Below, piece by piece: positions 48,330 to 61,170 of a stretch of DNA of 64,000 bases. Origin of the DNA: Phorcus lineatus. Its lineage: Eukaryota; Mollusca; Gastropoda; Trochida; Trochidae. The notes beneath the pieces are model-generated. The model made no database searches. It was not told the origin of the DNA and was given only the letters and a program-made list of their open reading frames with translations. Numbering within the stretch: the first letter of the stretch is position 1; every line of letters starts with the position of its first letter. Made by a program: the position numbers and the translations under genes. Location of the stretch: the NCBI GenBank assembly GCA_921293015.1, contig OV121082.1, forward strand, positions 19,695,748 to 19,759,747. The letters run 5' to 3'.

Positions 48330-48929
48330 AAATAAAAAGAAGAAGCTAATTTGAAATGTTCAATAAATTGATACACGTAACATTAAGCTGTTACTTTCCA
48401 ACTCCTCACAAAGTTGATTACAGGTAATTATCACATTGCTGTCTTTATCTGTGTGCAAATGGTCAGACCCGTTGATTTCATACTGTATTGTAAGCAGTTT
48501 GGCAATGAACGTGCGTTCAACTTTACTGTCCTCGACATTTTCCAGACTCTAAGCAAATTTGCATTGATTTAAAAGGGTCTTAAACATTCACATCGTTGAG
48601 ACAATGAATTTCCTTTCTGATCCTCATCTGAAGGGCTTCATGGACTTCGACGTTGGAGAAGTTGAAATGAGTTGGATAATCTCTGAATGAACTCCAACAT
48701 CAATTGAGGATACTTATAAATATTACCATCGTACATAAGAGAAATTAATGCGCATTGATCTGAAGCTTATTTAAATGAAATGTGTAACCATTTAGAACAT
48801 ATATTGTATAACTATGCTTATAAGTAATGTACGAATATGAATTTAAAAAATCAATTCGGCTAACTTTTATCCTCAATTTCGATGGAAATGCATTACTCTC
48901 AAATGGAAGTGATTTTTCAAACATAGATC

Positions 48930-50957
48930 ATGATCTATTTATCTATTCTTGATCGACATGCTCCGCAAGTAACGAGAAGAGTAAGGGATCGTCCTTCGGC
49001 ACCATGGCTGTCAGATGATATCCGAAAGCTACGTCGCAAGAAAAGAAAAGCAGAACACCTCTGGCGGACAACGAAGCTGACAATCCACAGAGAGATATTC
49101 ATAAACGAACGGAACACTGTAAGATCAGCCATCGAATCTGCCAAACAAGACCACTTCTCGGTAAAGATAGACTCGTGTAACTCTTCCAAACAACTCTTCT
49201 CAGTCTGCGAGGAGCTGACAGGAAAGGGCAAACCAACAACTCTCCCAACCAACATTCCTGCTGAACAGCTTCCTCAACGTTTCAGTGAGTATTTTGCCGA
49301 CAAAATAAAGCGGATTCGCCTGGATCTTGATTCAAGTCCATGTCAACCTCCAACTTTCTCTGAGTATCAAGGCCCACTCCTCTGCTCATTTGAATGTGTT
49401 ACAGAGAAACAGATCTTCGAACTTGTCTGTCAATCGCCAAACAAATCATGCATCCTTGATCCCATACCGACATCTCTTGTTAAGGAGTGTATCCCAGATC
49501 TTGTCCACCTGATCACCACTATCATCAACAAGTCACTACTGACGGGAGAAGTTCCACATCAGTTCAAGGAGGCAATCGTGGTCCCGCGCCTTAAAAAATC
49601 TAGCCTTGATCCAAACGAATTGAAGAATTATCGACCTGTCTCGAACCTTCCCTTCATATCAAAGATCCTGGAGAAAACAGTCCTCGCTCAACTTATGAAG
49701 CATTTATCAGAACACAACCTACTAGAGACAAACCAATCGGCTTACAGGAAAGGCCATAGTACGGAGACTGCAGTATTGAGTGTGATGAACAACCTTCTGA
49801 CCAAAGCAGACAAGAAGCAAGTATCCCTGATGACTCTTCTCGATCTCAGTGCAGCCTTCGACACTATTGACCACTCAATTCTTCTTCGTCGTCTGGAAAC
49901 AAGTTTTGGAATACGCAAAACAGCTCTGAACTGGTTCAGATCATATGTCACCAGCAGATCCCAGTCCATTATCATCGCTGATAAGAGGTCCTCCCCACTT
50001 CCACTCCTGTATGGTGTTCCGCAGGGCTCGGTGTTGGGACCAGTACTCTTCACACTGTACTCACAACCACTCTCTGATGTCATCACATCGCATGCATGCG
50101 ATTTCCACAAATACGCTGATGATACTGAATTATCACAAAGTGCGAACCCTAGCGACTTTCGCTCCATAAGATCAAACGTACAGACATGTGTCGACGATGT
50201 ACTGCAATGGATGACAAGCAACAAGCTTAAATTGAACACTGAGAAAACTGAACTCATACCAGTTGGTGCACCATACCGTCTTAAACAAATCTGTGACAGT
50301 TCAGCAAACATCGGGGGCACTGATATTCCTTTCAAGCGATGCGTAAAATATCTTGGCGTCCACATTGACCAGCATCTGAGTCTGCAGGATCAGATCAGCA
50401 GTACGTGCAGAGCAGCATTCCTTGAGATTAGGCGACTTTCATCAATTCGCCAGTACCTGACCCAGGAGACATGTGAAAGACTCGTCAACGCCTTTGTGAT
50501 ATCAAGGCTGGATTATTGCAATGGCCTCTTAATAAGTCTACCATCTGAGCAACTGTCACGTCTGCAGCATGTCCAGAACAATGCTGCCCGTCTGGTACTG
50601 AGAAAGAGGAAATTCGACCATGTCACCCCCTTCCTTTTCGATCTCCACTGGCTTCCCGTAAAGTTTCGCTGTCAATACAAGATAGCAACCCTTGCTTATC
50701 GCCATTTTGACAAGTCCCTACCCAGCTACCTCTCAGACACCCTGTCATCCTACCAGCCTCAACGTTCCCTCCGTTCATCAAATGAAAAGATCCTCACTCT
50801 ACCAAGATATCACATGAAATCTACCGGAGAACGTTCCTTCAGTTTCTCCGCCCCCTCTATTTGGAACTCTCTGCCTTCCTCTATTCGGAATGCGCCTTCC
50901 CTACCCAAGTTCAAGAAAGATCTAAAGACACATCTCTTTAAACTAGCTTTCCAGTAA
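48930..50957 (+). CDS. LINE reverse transcriptase, CR1/L2 group, 5'-truncated, intact 675-codon frame
   Basis: Non-LTR retrotransposon ORF2 fragment, used for target-primed reverse transcription. It opens just before the DRHAP motif that normally links endonuclease and RT. Fingers/palm: FKEAIVVPRLKKSSLDP and NYRPVSNLPFISKILEK. Motif A is LLDLSAAFDTIDH (catalytic Asp about 305), motif B is GVPQGSVLGP, and motif C is YADD (395-398). The C-terminal region (LQHVQNNAARLVL, HWLPVKFRCQYK, SFSFSAPSIWNSLP) is typical of CR1/L2-like elements. All catalytic residues are kept and there are no internal stops, so the insertion looks young. The apurinic-type endonuclease and ORF1 are missing; an in-frame TAG sits directly upstream of the first ATG (48924-48926). 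Confidence 0.93.
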   Translation: MIYLSILDRHAPQVTRRVRDRPSAPWLSDDIRKLRRKKRKAEHLWRTTKLTIHREIFINERNTVRSAIESAKQDHFSVKIDSCNSSKQLFSVCEELTGKGKPTTLPTNIPAEQLPQRFSEYFADKIKRIRLDLDSSPCQPPTFSEYQGPLLCSFECVTEKQIFELVCQSPNKSCILDPIPTSLVKECIPDLVHLITTIINKSLLTGEVPHQFKEAIVVPRLKKSSLDPNELKNYRPVSNLPFISKILEKTVLAQLMKHLSEHNLLETNQSAYRKGHSTETAVLSVMNNLLTKADKKQVSLMTLLDLSAAFDTIDHSILLRRLETSFGIRKTALNWFRSYVTSRSQSIIIADKRSSPLPLLYGVPQGSVLGPVLFTLYSQPLSDVITSHACDFHKYADDTELSQSANPSDFRSIRSNVQTCVDDVLQWMTSNKLKLNTEKTELIPVGAPYRLKQICDSSANIGGTDIPFKRCVKYLGVHIDQHLSLQDQISSTCRAAFLEIRRLSSIRQYLTQETCERLVNAFVISRLDYCNGLLISLPSEQLSRLQHVQNNAARLVLRKRKFDHVTPFLFDLHWLPVKFRCQYKIATLAYRHFDKSLPSYLSDTLSSYQPQRSLRSSNEKILTLPRYHMKSTGERSFSFSAPSIWNSLPSSIRNAPSLPKFKKDLKTHLFKLAFQ

Positions 50958-51052
50958 TACTTTCAAAGTGTGGAGCAAATAGCGCACTGGGTCCTGTTGG
51001 AGATTTTGCGCTATATAAGAACAATTCATTATTATTATTTATTATTATTATT
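50958..51052 (+). mobile_element. LINE 3' UTR and ATT microsatellite tail
   Basis: A short UTR with GGGTCCTGTTGGAGATTTTG and GCGCTATATAAG is followed by an ATT trinucleotide run. CR1/L2-type elements end in such short repeats rather than poly-A. A related ending lies at 20400-20460 in reverse. Confidence 0.85.
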
Positions 51053-51828
51053 CATTTACTCACTGATAAACAGTTATAAATCATAAAAGTGAATATTCGT
51101 AACAGATGTGTTTAGTATCGAACACAATAAACGACATGTACATCAAAAAGGCAATAATAAAAAACAAGATGATTAACTTTTTGACGAAAATCCTCATGAT
51201 CTTTTGGTGTCAAGAGGTTTCCATTTATCAAAGTGTTTGCCTTAAAAAATAAAGTTACATATATTCATGATGTGTACAAATTTGTATGTTATGTTAAAAC
51301 ATAAGATCAATCATGTGCATTATTACACACGTGTTCTGAATATCTTTATTAGATAATTTTGGTTATTTGAAACAAGTGTTGTGTAACCAGTTGAAAGTTA
51401 TTCAACGAATGTTGTGTAACCAAAACAGGTTATTCAACTATAGTGACGTCATAATGCCGAACTACTTTAACAATCGAGCGAGTACAAGTGATCTTTCCGT
51501 TGCCACCTCAATATTTCAGATTAACATCACACCTATATTCAAGCAGTTATCAGCAACAAAATACAACCAAACATCACATTAAATTTGTGAATAATAAAAT
51601 ATCGACGTAGGTTAATTTTTGAAAAAGTATTATTTGTGTTGAAAGTAATTCTTGTTTTAATTTCGTCGATGAAGCAGTCGCGGCAGGGTTATCTCCCTTT
51701 AGCGCTCTGTTTACACCCTGAACGTAGAGTGCACAAACAACTACAGTACGCTGTCGATGAACCGCCAAAATGACTTGAGTCATATTTTAAGTCACCAATC
51801 TACTTTCCGTTCTCTCGCACTTGTCGAA

Positions 51829-52107
51829 TCATGGCAAAATGAGAGTAGTCTCCCTTCCAAATCTGTTGTCAACCTCGTTGTCCAGAAGAATCAGACAGCC
51901 AGTTACGTACAGGAGTACCGAGCTCTTGTAGTCCATCTTCTCAGCCCCATTATGGTGGTACCCAAGAAATGATAACTTCTTTGGACCAGAAAACAAGAAA
52001 ATGAGACTTGATGACCAGTAATTTCTTGTATCTAGTTTGACAGACTCGGTGAACATTGCTTTGTTCAAAGCGAGCTGCCGTTGTTCATCTATCGTTAGCA
52101 GTGACAC
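51829..52107 (-). CDS. unrecognised ORF, faint resemblance to N-terminal WD40-type cilia proteins
   Basis: A 92-codon minus-strand frame with protein-like composition. The pattern FLGYHHNGAEKMD then LLYVTGCLILLDN loosely recalls the start of the first WD40 propeller in CFAP44-type ciliary proteins. The frame ends soon afterwards, so it would be one exon, a relic or chance. No partner exon could be found on either side. Treat as unproven. Confidence 0.22.
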   Translation of the reverse strand: MSLLTIDEQRQLALNKAMFTESVKLDTRNYWSSSLIFLFSGPKKLSFLGYHHNGAEKMDYKSSVLLYVTGCLILLDNEVDNRFGRETTLILP

Positions 52108-52396
52108 GTCACATTTAGCGATGACGCGTCAAGTGTTCAGTAATGGAGAATGGTTGCGTTTTGATCTGTCAAGTTGTTTGCCTGTCACTGTTTCTCAAAT
52201 CTGCGTACATTAAACCATATGAAAAAAATATAAACTCATATTTCTGTTACGTATGGCCCTTTGATTCTTTAACAACTATAACTTGGCCTATGTTTCAGAC
52301 AAAAGAGGCAGTGTATTATTGTATTCATGCGCGCTAACGTCTTCCAGTGAACATTTTGAGGTCTTCGAAGAACAAGTTTCCTATTTTCCTGTGTGT

Positions 52397-52574
52397 AATA
52401 AATAGATCACAAAACTCGTGGGTGTTGAATATGGAAAATATTCCAACTCAATATTTTTAAACATTTCTATTCATTCACTCGCTTTCGCTCGTGAATAAAT
52501 CAAAACGTTTAAAAATATCTCGTTGGAATATTTTCCATATTCAACACTCACTCGTTTTGTAATCTCTATTTATA
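52397..52574. mobile_element. inverted-repeat element (MITE-like), about 178 bp
   Basis: The arms match as inverted copies (CACAAAACTCG, GTTGAATATGGAAAATATTC, TATTTTTAAAC and complements). The centre carries CTCGCTTTCGCTCG. It is non-coding. Confidence 0.75.
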
Positions 52575-53889
52575 GTATCAGTATAAACACAAATACTTTT
52601 ATGAAATGTTACATTTCTACTATAGGACTCTTTATAAAACTTTAGAAATAATATAATAAATAACAAAACATTTAGATGACACCATGCTTCAATGACACAG
52701 TGTTCTCTTAACATAGATGAACGTGAAAATAACATATAGATTTTCACTATTGTTTCTTGTGAAAAAACAAATTCCATCACCCGGTGATTTGATAAAGGAA
52801 TTCGTTGGAGGACCGTTGATATATGTAATATCGGAAAACGTTTTCGTGGGATTCTCTATAATTATCTTTTTTTCCTAGATTCGGCTTCAGTTTTTTGTCA
52901 AAGGTAAATTTTGCATTTCGGTAAAGACAGTGAAACCCGGAATTGGGTTTCTCCTGTCTCCAATCACCCTTTCAAAGTTAACAAAATCGAACAGTTATGT
53001 ATCAGCCTTGAATGGTTCAACCAAATAAGTGAATTGCCTTTCACTACATCATTGACAATATTTCAGACATCATGTCGGGGAAAGGAAATAGTCAAGATTG
53101 TGCTCATTCACTTTGAATGATGTGGTTTTCTAAGAGGATGATTTTGTCGACTGCAGAGCTTGACGTGCATGTCTTATTCCTGTATACAGACCCGTTGATT
53201 TGATAACACGGGCCTGCAGTTTGTCACTGCCGAAGTTGCAATCACTTTCTCGAGGGTTTTGTACAAGATCGATTTTTGGTGTTAAACGTTTGTGAATACA
53301 TAGAACCTTTCTTCATCACAAGTGCAATAAAGTCGTTATCTTTGATGTAAGTTGTGTTTAAGCGATATCTATAATATGAGAAATGTACAATTTTTGGGGA
53401 ATTATTTTCAGCGTTAGTGTATTAGCAAGCTGAAGAATTCCTTCATCTAGTTTGATATGAATGAATGCATATGCATATAAGTCCTTAACGTTATTCAAAT
53501 ATGAACATATTTATATATAGTTATATTTGTACTAAGGATGGCCAAACGTCACAATGTATGGTCAGTTATTGAAGTATGAAATGATGATAACGAAAATTAT
53601 TGAAAACTTTTGTTCCACAGGAGACATCGCTATAGGGAGATCATGGGACATCTGCTAGGAGATATCATCTTGATTTTGAACTATGCCCTGCTACCGTCAA
53701 CATCATAACGTCATAATTGTTTTGCATCATCAAGTTATGACATCACCACGTATGACGTTGTATACATGTCGACGTCACAACGCTATGACATCACCGCACT
53801 GTGAGTCTCAGAGCAGTGCAGTGTTTAGAAATGTACATTTTTCATGAATACTAAATGAGATATGATAAATAGAATTTCAACATCGTGTC

Positions 53890-53999
53890 GTCAGATATCA
53901 AATATATCAACACTCACTGATAAAAGTAAATACATATCCTCGGCAAGCCTCGGAAATCGATACCTTTTATCAACTTGTGTTGATGTATTTGATATCAGA
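53890..53999. mobile_element. short inverted-repeat element, about 110 bp
   Basis: Left end GTCAGATATCAAATATATCA and right end TGATGTATTTGATATCAGA are inverted copies. GATAAAAG/CTTTTATC and CCTCGG/CCGAGG pairs continue inward. It is non-coding. Confidence 0.7.
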
Positions 54000-54748
54000 A
54001 AATAATTGGGTGAGATACTCTCTTTATGCCGCAAAGACACATACATTACAGATAGTGAAACGAAATCGGTTTTCATTGATCCGTTAATAAAATGCTATAT
54101 GCGTCTTTTGCAGTAGTATACTTTTACTTTTAGCCTATATAAGAAGTTGTGAAACATAATAGCATTATATGAATTAAGAATTTTCAAAAGTTAACGGCTT
54201 GTTTGTTCATAGGCACTAATGCATTATTACCCCATTATTATTGACATACGACCCTAATTTACGCAGATAACATATGGCAAGGATAATTGTGATCATATTT
54301 CATGGGATTGCGTATCTTAGTGCAGCTAATTTGTGATTTTATTTTTATAGGATTGTAGTATTACATTGAGTTGTATGATTCAATTTTGAGTTCAATATAC
54401 TGATTGATATAATGACTAGTATGTAAGAGTTGTTTTCAACTTCGTTTTTGTCATCATTGTCAATGTGCAGTAAAAACAATGTACATGTATATACATTATC
54501 TTCCGCCTCCAATATCTCAATAAGGGACAATACCACAAACAAACATCAACACAGCGATATAACTTGTTTACACATTTCTGAAGCAACATTTTCACATAAT
54601 GGCCTATCCTACTTTCATCAAACGTCATCTCAAGATGTCCCTGGTTTGTCATTTACGTTGTTACTGAAGTTAAGTTTTTACATATAGACTTACTGTGCGT
54701 AAACAATTCTCATGACGATGCAAATTTCCCCAGTGTACTGTGTGTATC

Positions 54749-55206
54749 ATTCTCTCCCAACAGAGGTAGCTCCGTCATAAATTTCTAAACAACCTCTGTC
54801 TTAATTCGAAGGTTTCTCGAGGTCCCGGCAGTTTCACCTAGCAGGACAATATTGCAACTTAAACTACCTTGCTATATTTCAGCCAATGAAAACAACGATT
54901 GCATAAAACATATTTTTTTGTGACACAGGCATGTGCAATTAAACAAAATGAGGCGTATGTGTTCTGTAAAGAGGACTCAAAGTGCAAGGTGCATATCTGA
55001 ATAAAGTTTAACTTTTAGAAAGATTACGAAAAAAAACTTAGTCGATTTGAAATCATAACTTTTGAAACGGCGTCGCTGATTGCATAACTAACTTTGATTG
55101 CATCAAATCAGCGTTCTACATTTCGTGACCAAGAAAACTTTGAATTAAGACAGAGGTTGTATAGGAATTTATGACGGAGCTAGATGTACCTCTGTTGGGA
55201 GAGAAT
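54749..55206. mobile_element. MITE-like element, 458 bp with about 60-bp terminal inverted repeats
   Basis: The left arm begins ATTCTCTCCCAACAGAGGTA and contains CTCCGTCATAAATT and CCTCTGTCTTAATTC. The right arm (55141-55206) is its inverted copy, with a 5-base insertion near GATGT. The interior of about 330 bp has no transposase. Open frames crossing it follow from the arms and are not genes. Confidence 0.82.
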
Positions 55207-57003
55207 GTGTGTATAGGATCGGAATATTCAGGTTTACCAAGTATAGTATTCACCAGACCAATATTCAAGTCGTCGAGACCTGAAGTATTGAAGTGGCAGT
55301 TTCGAGTAACTTATCTTCACTCCTGCTACCGAATCAAACGCCTGAGACATTTGTATTAAACATATCTAGGGGGACATGGTCAGACACAACAAGTCATTTG
55401 CAACAACGGACTGTAATCAAGTTTTAAGTCTATTCACATACGTATATGCCTGCGTTTGGCGTTTAAACCTTTGGCAATTGCAATTGTTTGTATGTATCAA
55501 AATTAACGAATTCTATTGATATAATTTGGCGTTTAAGATTTAAAACAATAGTCTGGAAATTATATGGAAGTAACATTAAGTTATAACATTGTCAATGTTA
55601 TAACCATTATGTATTTGTCGTACGTCATATTCATCTTCCATCTTGAGGATATTACATGTGCTAATAACGTCTAAATTTTAGTACATTATTCCGTTATGTT
55701 TTTCCGTATAATTATATAAATGAAACTGTTCGGCAGGAATAACAAAGGCGTGTGACGAATTTATATTACAGTTTTATTTACAATACTATATACAAAGGTT
55801 GTATTACTCACTGTTCATTATTCTTTTCTAATTTACTTATATTCTTTCTAATACACTAACATTCCTTTCTAATTCACTTATTACCATGTATTACAATGTC
55901 TTTACTAACAATAAGCACTAACCACCTAAAGAGTAACTTCTAACGAAACGAAAAAAACATCCTATCGCAACAGAATGTAAAGGCTAAGTGTCGAAAAGAC
56001 AATACAATCCAAGATGGCAGATTACTGTTTTCCGCGAAGCAGCTTGCGTTCGGGCGAATTGTAAATGTCCGGAAACAACAAAAACATACATCTCACTACC
56101 AGAAACCATTATTGATATGTAACTTTTGTTTTTTACAGCGGTTTTTAATTCCAATTATCTCTTTAGCTTATTACTTTATTAGGTCTGTAGAACGTTATAA
56201 ACCTCAATGCTACTCAATAAAAGTAGGTGACCTTTAAATCGATTTATTGCGAAATGATATTCTCAAAAAGAACATGCTTGAGTGAAATCATTGGTAAAAT
56301 TCATGACAGCCGGAACCACACTGGACGCCAAAGTACGTTTACATAAATGAAAAGTCACGAAAAGTAAAACTTTTCACAACCAACGAAAGAGCGAAGAAAC
56401 TAAGTATATTAAAATGAAAATGATTGCTGAAATGTCACCAAGTTTCGTAGGCCTCCAGTGGTTTCCAAAGGTGAGTTGCAAAGGAAAAGACCAACTGCCA
56501 TTGGACGTGGATCAAGTATCATATCTTTACATTCATTTTACCATGAAAACAACATACATGTCGCTGCTATAGGCATTATTTGCTTGCAACCTTTAAAACC
56601 ATCTTAAATTCCTCGTTTTTTAAAACTCTTTTTCAGAAAAAAAAAGGTCCTTGTATGAATTTGTTTTGAAAATATTTCTCTGCCTGTCGATGTGCTCTTG
56701 GGGAGAAATTGTACTCTTTGCCATATGCCCATATACGTGTATATTTATTAAAGCTCTTCTGTATCAGTTTATGAAGGGTCGAAGAAAGCAAAAGGAAATG
56801 AAATGAAAATTATCACTTGATTAGTTATTCCTTTTATAGCGATCAATTTACGAATAATTTCAGTTGAATATCTTCATTGTAAAATTTATCTCACAATATA
56901 TTAGATGTTAACAAATTACAGCAATTCTAGGATATGAATAAAAAAAAATCTTCCAAATATCAAGACGTCACAAAGAACAATAGATCTATAACTTACACTT
57001 AAA

Positions 57004-58300
57004 ATGAGTAACAGAGCAAAAATAGCTGTCAGAGTTACAACAGATGGAATTATTGATGAAGCCCATAATCAAAGGCAATCAGCCCAGTGGAGAGTACTTA
57101 GCTTTTACAAGAACAAAGCCAAGAATAACGGAGTTGCTGTAGGATATTCATTAGTTAGCTTGTTAAAAAAGACCCCAAGACATAATGTCATCTTCACGCA
57201 GGGGATCCCTATTTGGATTCGCCTTGCTACTTTCCATACGGTAATCATAACTGTTTGTATCTTGATAATGTTCTTTGAATACCTTTAAAAGTTCAACTGT
57301 GATGGCAATTCAACACTCAAGTGTCAATATTTTATTATCTCAATGGAAGCTCTTTATGACTTTGATCCTGAAAAAGAATTTGTCTTCAGACACATATTTT
57401 CTTCTATTTATTTCATAAACATGTATATATTGTACATTTCGGGATTTTGAGTTCTCCGATTTTAACGTGTTCTTCGTTCCTCAATTTGATATAAAATTTT
57501 AAAACTATACCTTACCTTACTCTTTGATAAGATTAAGGCTTTCATCACTGAATACTTCGTGAAAACGTTTAAATCAATTAAGGAAATGGTTGTCAAACAA
57601 AGAAATTTAAAAAAGATATACAATCATAATTATTCTAATTAAGTTTCGTTAGGAAAATTACGAGTACCAACGGACCATTGGATTTATCCCAACTTCAGGC
57701 TTCGTTTTGATTCATGTATCAAACCTTTTTTTGTTTATACCTCATTTCACGTCATTCTTAGCCGTAGACTCCACAGCTGAATTATTTTTGTTTGCATATT
57801 AACATAAAAAATATGATCAATACAGTGCTAAAAGAAAATATTATTAATCTTTAAATCATGGAGAAGGAAACCTGTCAAAATGAATACTACGGTATAAATA
57901 GTATTACATACCTAATCAAAACTTGGACATGTTCACTACTCGGAGATAGATGGATTGATATTACGTACTAAGAATAGAATATACATTTGCTAGCTAATGA
58001 CAATGTTGTAATGAGGCTGCCACCACGTATGATGTACGTTATGTCCACATTGCTAATAAGCCTACCAAGATTAGTCTGTTCTAAAAGCATCCTTCTTTGA
58101 CGAATAATCAACTGTAAGTAACTCGCTTACCACATACCCAAGGTTCATTTTACACAGACAAAGGTCGGGAATCATAGCTGAATGCAATGAGGCCTCGCTA
58201 CCTTACTTCAAAGATTTCATGTGTCAAGTCATCTGCATCATCTTTCAAATGTTGAAATAGACTAATGGACTTAAGCATAATGACTTAAGTGACTTATCAA
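57004..58300. repeat. diverged segmental duplication, copy 1
   Basis: Blocks here match blocks at about 62820-63970 in the same order: GAGAGTACTTAGCTTTTACA with AACAAAGCCAAG and GGAGTTGCTGT near 57090-57150, and ATTAGTCTGTTCTAAAAGCA, CAAGTCATCTGCATCATCTT and TCAAATGTTGAAATAGACTA near 58070-58265. A 94-codon plus-strand frame at 57004-57288 falls in the first block. Its counterpart is partly alignable as protein but broken, so coding is uncertain. Confidence 0.55.
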
Positions 58301-59335
58301 AATCAATTCTAACTTTCTGAAATGGTAAAAGGAACTCATGACCTGTTTATCCGATAAAGATGAAACATGAGCTTAACGTGCACATATTTGAACTGCAAAA
58401 ATGTGATAAACCGGTCAAAATTAACTTAAAATTAGACGAAATCATAATGTGTCAAAATATGAAATAATACATCAACGTACAACTACCAAAAAGATACAAA
58501 ACTGTTTTAAAAATCATTTATTTTAAATGATTATATGTTTCATATCCTCATTAAAGAGCATACACTCTTCCATGTGTCCTCTTAACGAATTGTAAATGAA
58601 TAAAATGAATAACTGAAAAAAATTCTGATGGTCAAAGAATAACAAACAACGTTCTCTTAAGGAAATAACATTACCGAAGATAACAGCATTATTATCACAT
58701 CTGTAGCACAGTTGTTGACCTAAATGCATGTTTAAATGTTAATTTTTCAGCTATAAAACGAACATATTATCTCATTCCTTACTTTCAATGGTGTGACCTT
58801 TACAGTGTTTCTTCGGCTCACACCCTTAAGACAAGGGACTAATTAGAAAGACAGAGCAAGGGGCATTACGTTAATATTTAGGGAACATAGATGACAACAT
58901 TAAACACATTTTACAAGGTGCATATAATCATATTGGTTATGAATAAAAATGCTTGAATCCTGCAAGTGACTTTGAAAAAGGGACTCTGTATTGAACTCTT
59001 CTACTGTAGGAAATTTTGCAACATTGAAGTCAGCTCAAGTACCATACATGTACGTCTAACCTCGCAGTTTTCACCGCAAGACATAATCACCTTACTTAAT
59101 ATGCCCTTCCCCGGGAGAATCGTTCTGAGGAGATCTAACTCCCGCTCATGGCTATTTCAAAGAAAATAATGACGTTGTTGACAGTTCTAGAACTGATAAA
59201 CGACCAAATCACAAGGCTTTTACCAACAAAAGAGTTTTATAACGGAAGAAATGTATCACTTTCAGTAAAAGTTTCTTAAAGTAGAAGATCGTTAAACAAC
59301 TACAACAACTACTATTACTACAACTACTACTACTA

Positions 59336-59389
<54 letters not shown>

Positions 59390-59485
59390 CACTACTACTA
59401 CTACTACTAATACTAATACTACTAATACTAGTACTCCAAACAACACCTTCTTCTCCTCCTCCTCCTACTACTACTACTACTACTT

Positions 59486-59519
<34 letters not shown>

Positions 59520-61170
59520 CACTACTACTACTACTACTACTACTACTATTACTACTACTACTACTACTACTAGGAATAACAACTACTACGATTAATGAAG
59601 TCACTAATATTTGGATGCCACTTTATTATAAGTTTAAAATTGAGAGTGAAATCCACTTTGATTGTAATCAAGGATAAACAAATGTCTATACACTCTAGTT
59701 TTCAAGAAATTTATCTATTTGTGTTATCAGTTCACAATACTGTTTGGACATTATTAACCATAGTTGCAACATTAAAAAATCATACATTAAGTTTAGTTTA
59801 TATGATGTAATGAAATTATAGTCACTGAACTAAATAATCAGAGCGACGTTTATTTTGCTTAGTTAGTTAAGTGTCACTTTACCGAAAACAATTCCTGTTT
59901 GTTTCATTAAAAGTGTATATGATCCACAAGACAAACGAATTGTTAAAAAAACTGTGTCGTTCCTTAAAGATGACATTTTTATCCTTACGAACTTCGTGCG
60001 TTCACACCAAGTTAAATGAGTTTTTTTGTCAGCTGTCGCAGCGCGTTTGTCACTTAGGTATTTAAGTTGAATTTTAGAGTCTGAAGTTGTCAGGTCGTGT
60101 TCGATTACTTCAATAACACTGTCTGTTTTTGATTAGCTGAGAAGTTCATGTCACTTCCACTGTATGATTTTTTTTAAAAAGTCGTAGAATAAGAAAGTCT
60201 GTCTCACTGTTCGTGTGAGTTTATTAACTAGTAGCCCTTTTTTGATAGACTTTTTTTGTAGAGCACGGTTTTGTACAGGGAGGCATGCTTGCACTTCTTA
60301 TGTTAATGTTTGGTAAGGCATCTAATTCGGTTTGGTCTCAATCTTGCACTTGCATAATTTCGTCTGGTTTCAAAACCTTAGATGTTTTAGAACCTTGCAA
60401 TATGGTCCGTACAATGTTTTTTCGACGTTCCTAAATCTACGCTAAGTACTCTACAAAAATCTGTACGTCACTCTGTCCTCATTGGTCAACCGCTAAAAAT
60501 GCTAATTCAGACCGCCATTATTAAAATATTGTTTGCATTAATATCTCTCATAATTTGTATGATATCAAATAATGTTGGTGTCTGTCCACATTTTGTAGGG
60601 AAAAAACATCAAATTAAGTAATTACACTAAATATTACACCAATATTTAGTACTGATGAAGAATAAGCCATCATTACTGAAAATATCAGTATCGTCAATAT
60701 CTCTTATGTACTGTATCACATATTGTTGATGTCTATTCAGTTTTATTGGTAAGGAATGATACCAAGTATTACCGTTTTGATCACACCAATACTTTATCTT
60801 TAAAATTCAAAATAATCTAATTAAGTGTATCTCTATTGCTTTATCTTTTATTATAGTTGCAAGTCATGGTTTGTCCTCAAGCAAGTCACATTCAACAACA
60901 CTGACTCACAGCTGTCAACCTTTCGGTTTGTTCATAGTTCAATGTGTTTATATGTAACATTCGCAAAAATATTCTACCATTTTAATCTGAAATATAATGA
61001 AAGCATGACTGAACGGTCAGCATATATTCAAATGGTTGGTAAAAGAATAAGTTTGCAGATTTCGGCGTTGTTAATCTTTTAACAATCATTTAAATATATG
61101 CTTACCGTACATTGTATATACACTCATATACACACCCATACATGTAAATAACGACTTCATAATATATATA
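58301..61170. other. intergenic region
   Basis: No gene recognised. It contains the trinucleotide microsatellite at 59301-59580 and, at about 60540-60790, a faint head-to-tail duplication of about 175 bp marked by ATATCTCT and CACCAATA. Confidence 0.5.
59301..59580. repeat. (CTA)n microsatellite, about 280 bp
   Basis: Long CTA/TAC array with occasional AAT, CCA and TCC interruptions. A minus-strand open frame through it is pure low complexity (Val and Ser runs) and is not a gene. Confidence 0.97.

Larger units (their letters stand above)
52600..57000. other. intergenic region with inverted-repeat elements
   Basis: Apart from the elements at 53890-53999 and 54749-55206, I find no gene or family. 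The region at about 53690-53830 is rich in TGACGTC/ATGACATCA motifs, perhaps another old repeat. Confidence 0.5.

Noticed and set aside
49742..50365. 207-codon minus-strand frame inside the LINE
   Set aside because: It is antisense to the reverse transcriptase and has no independent domain or signal.
59292..59582. Open frame of Val and Ser runs on the minus strand
   Set aside because: It is a direct translation of the CTA trinucleotide array and has no gene features.
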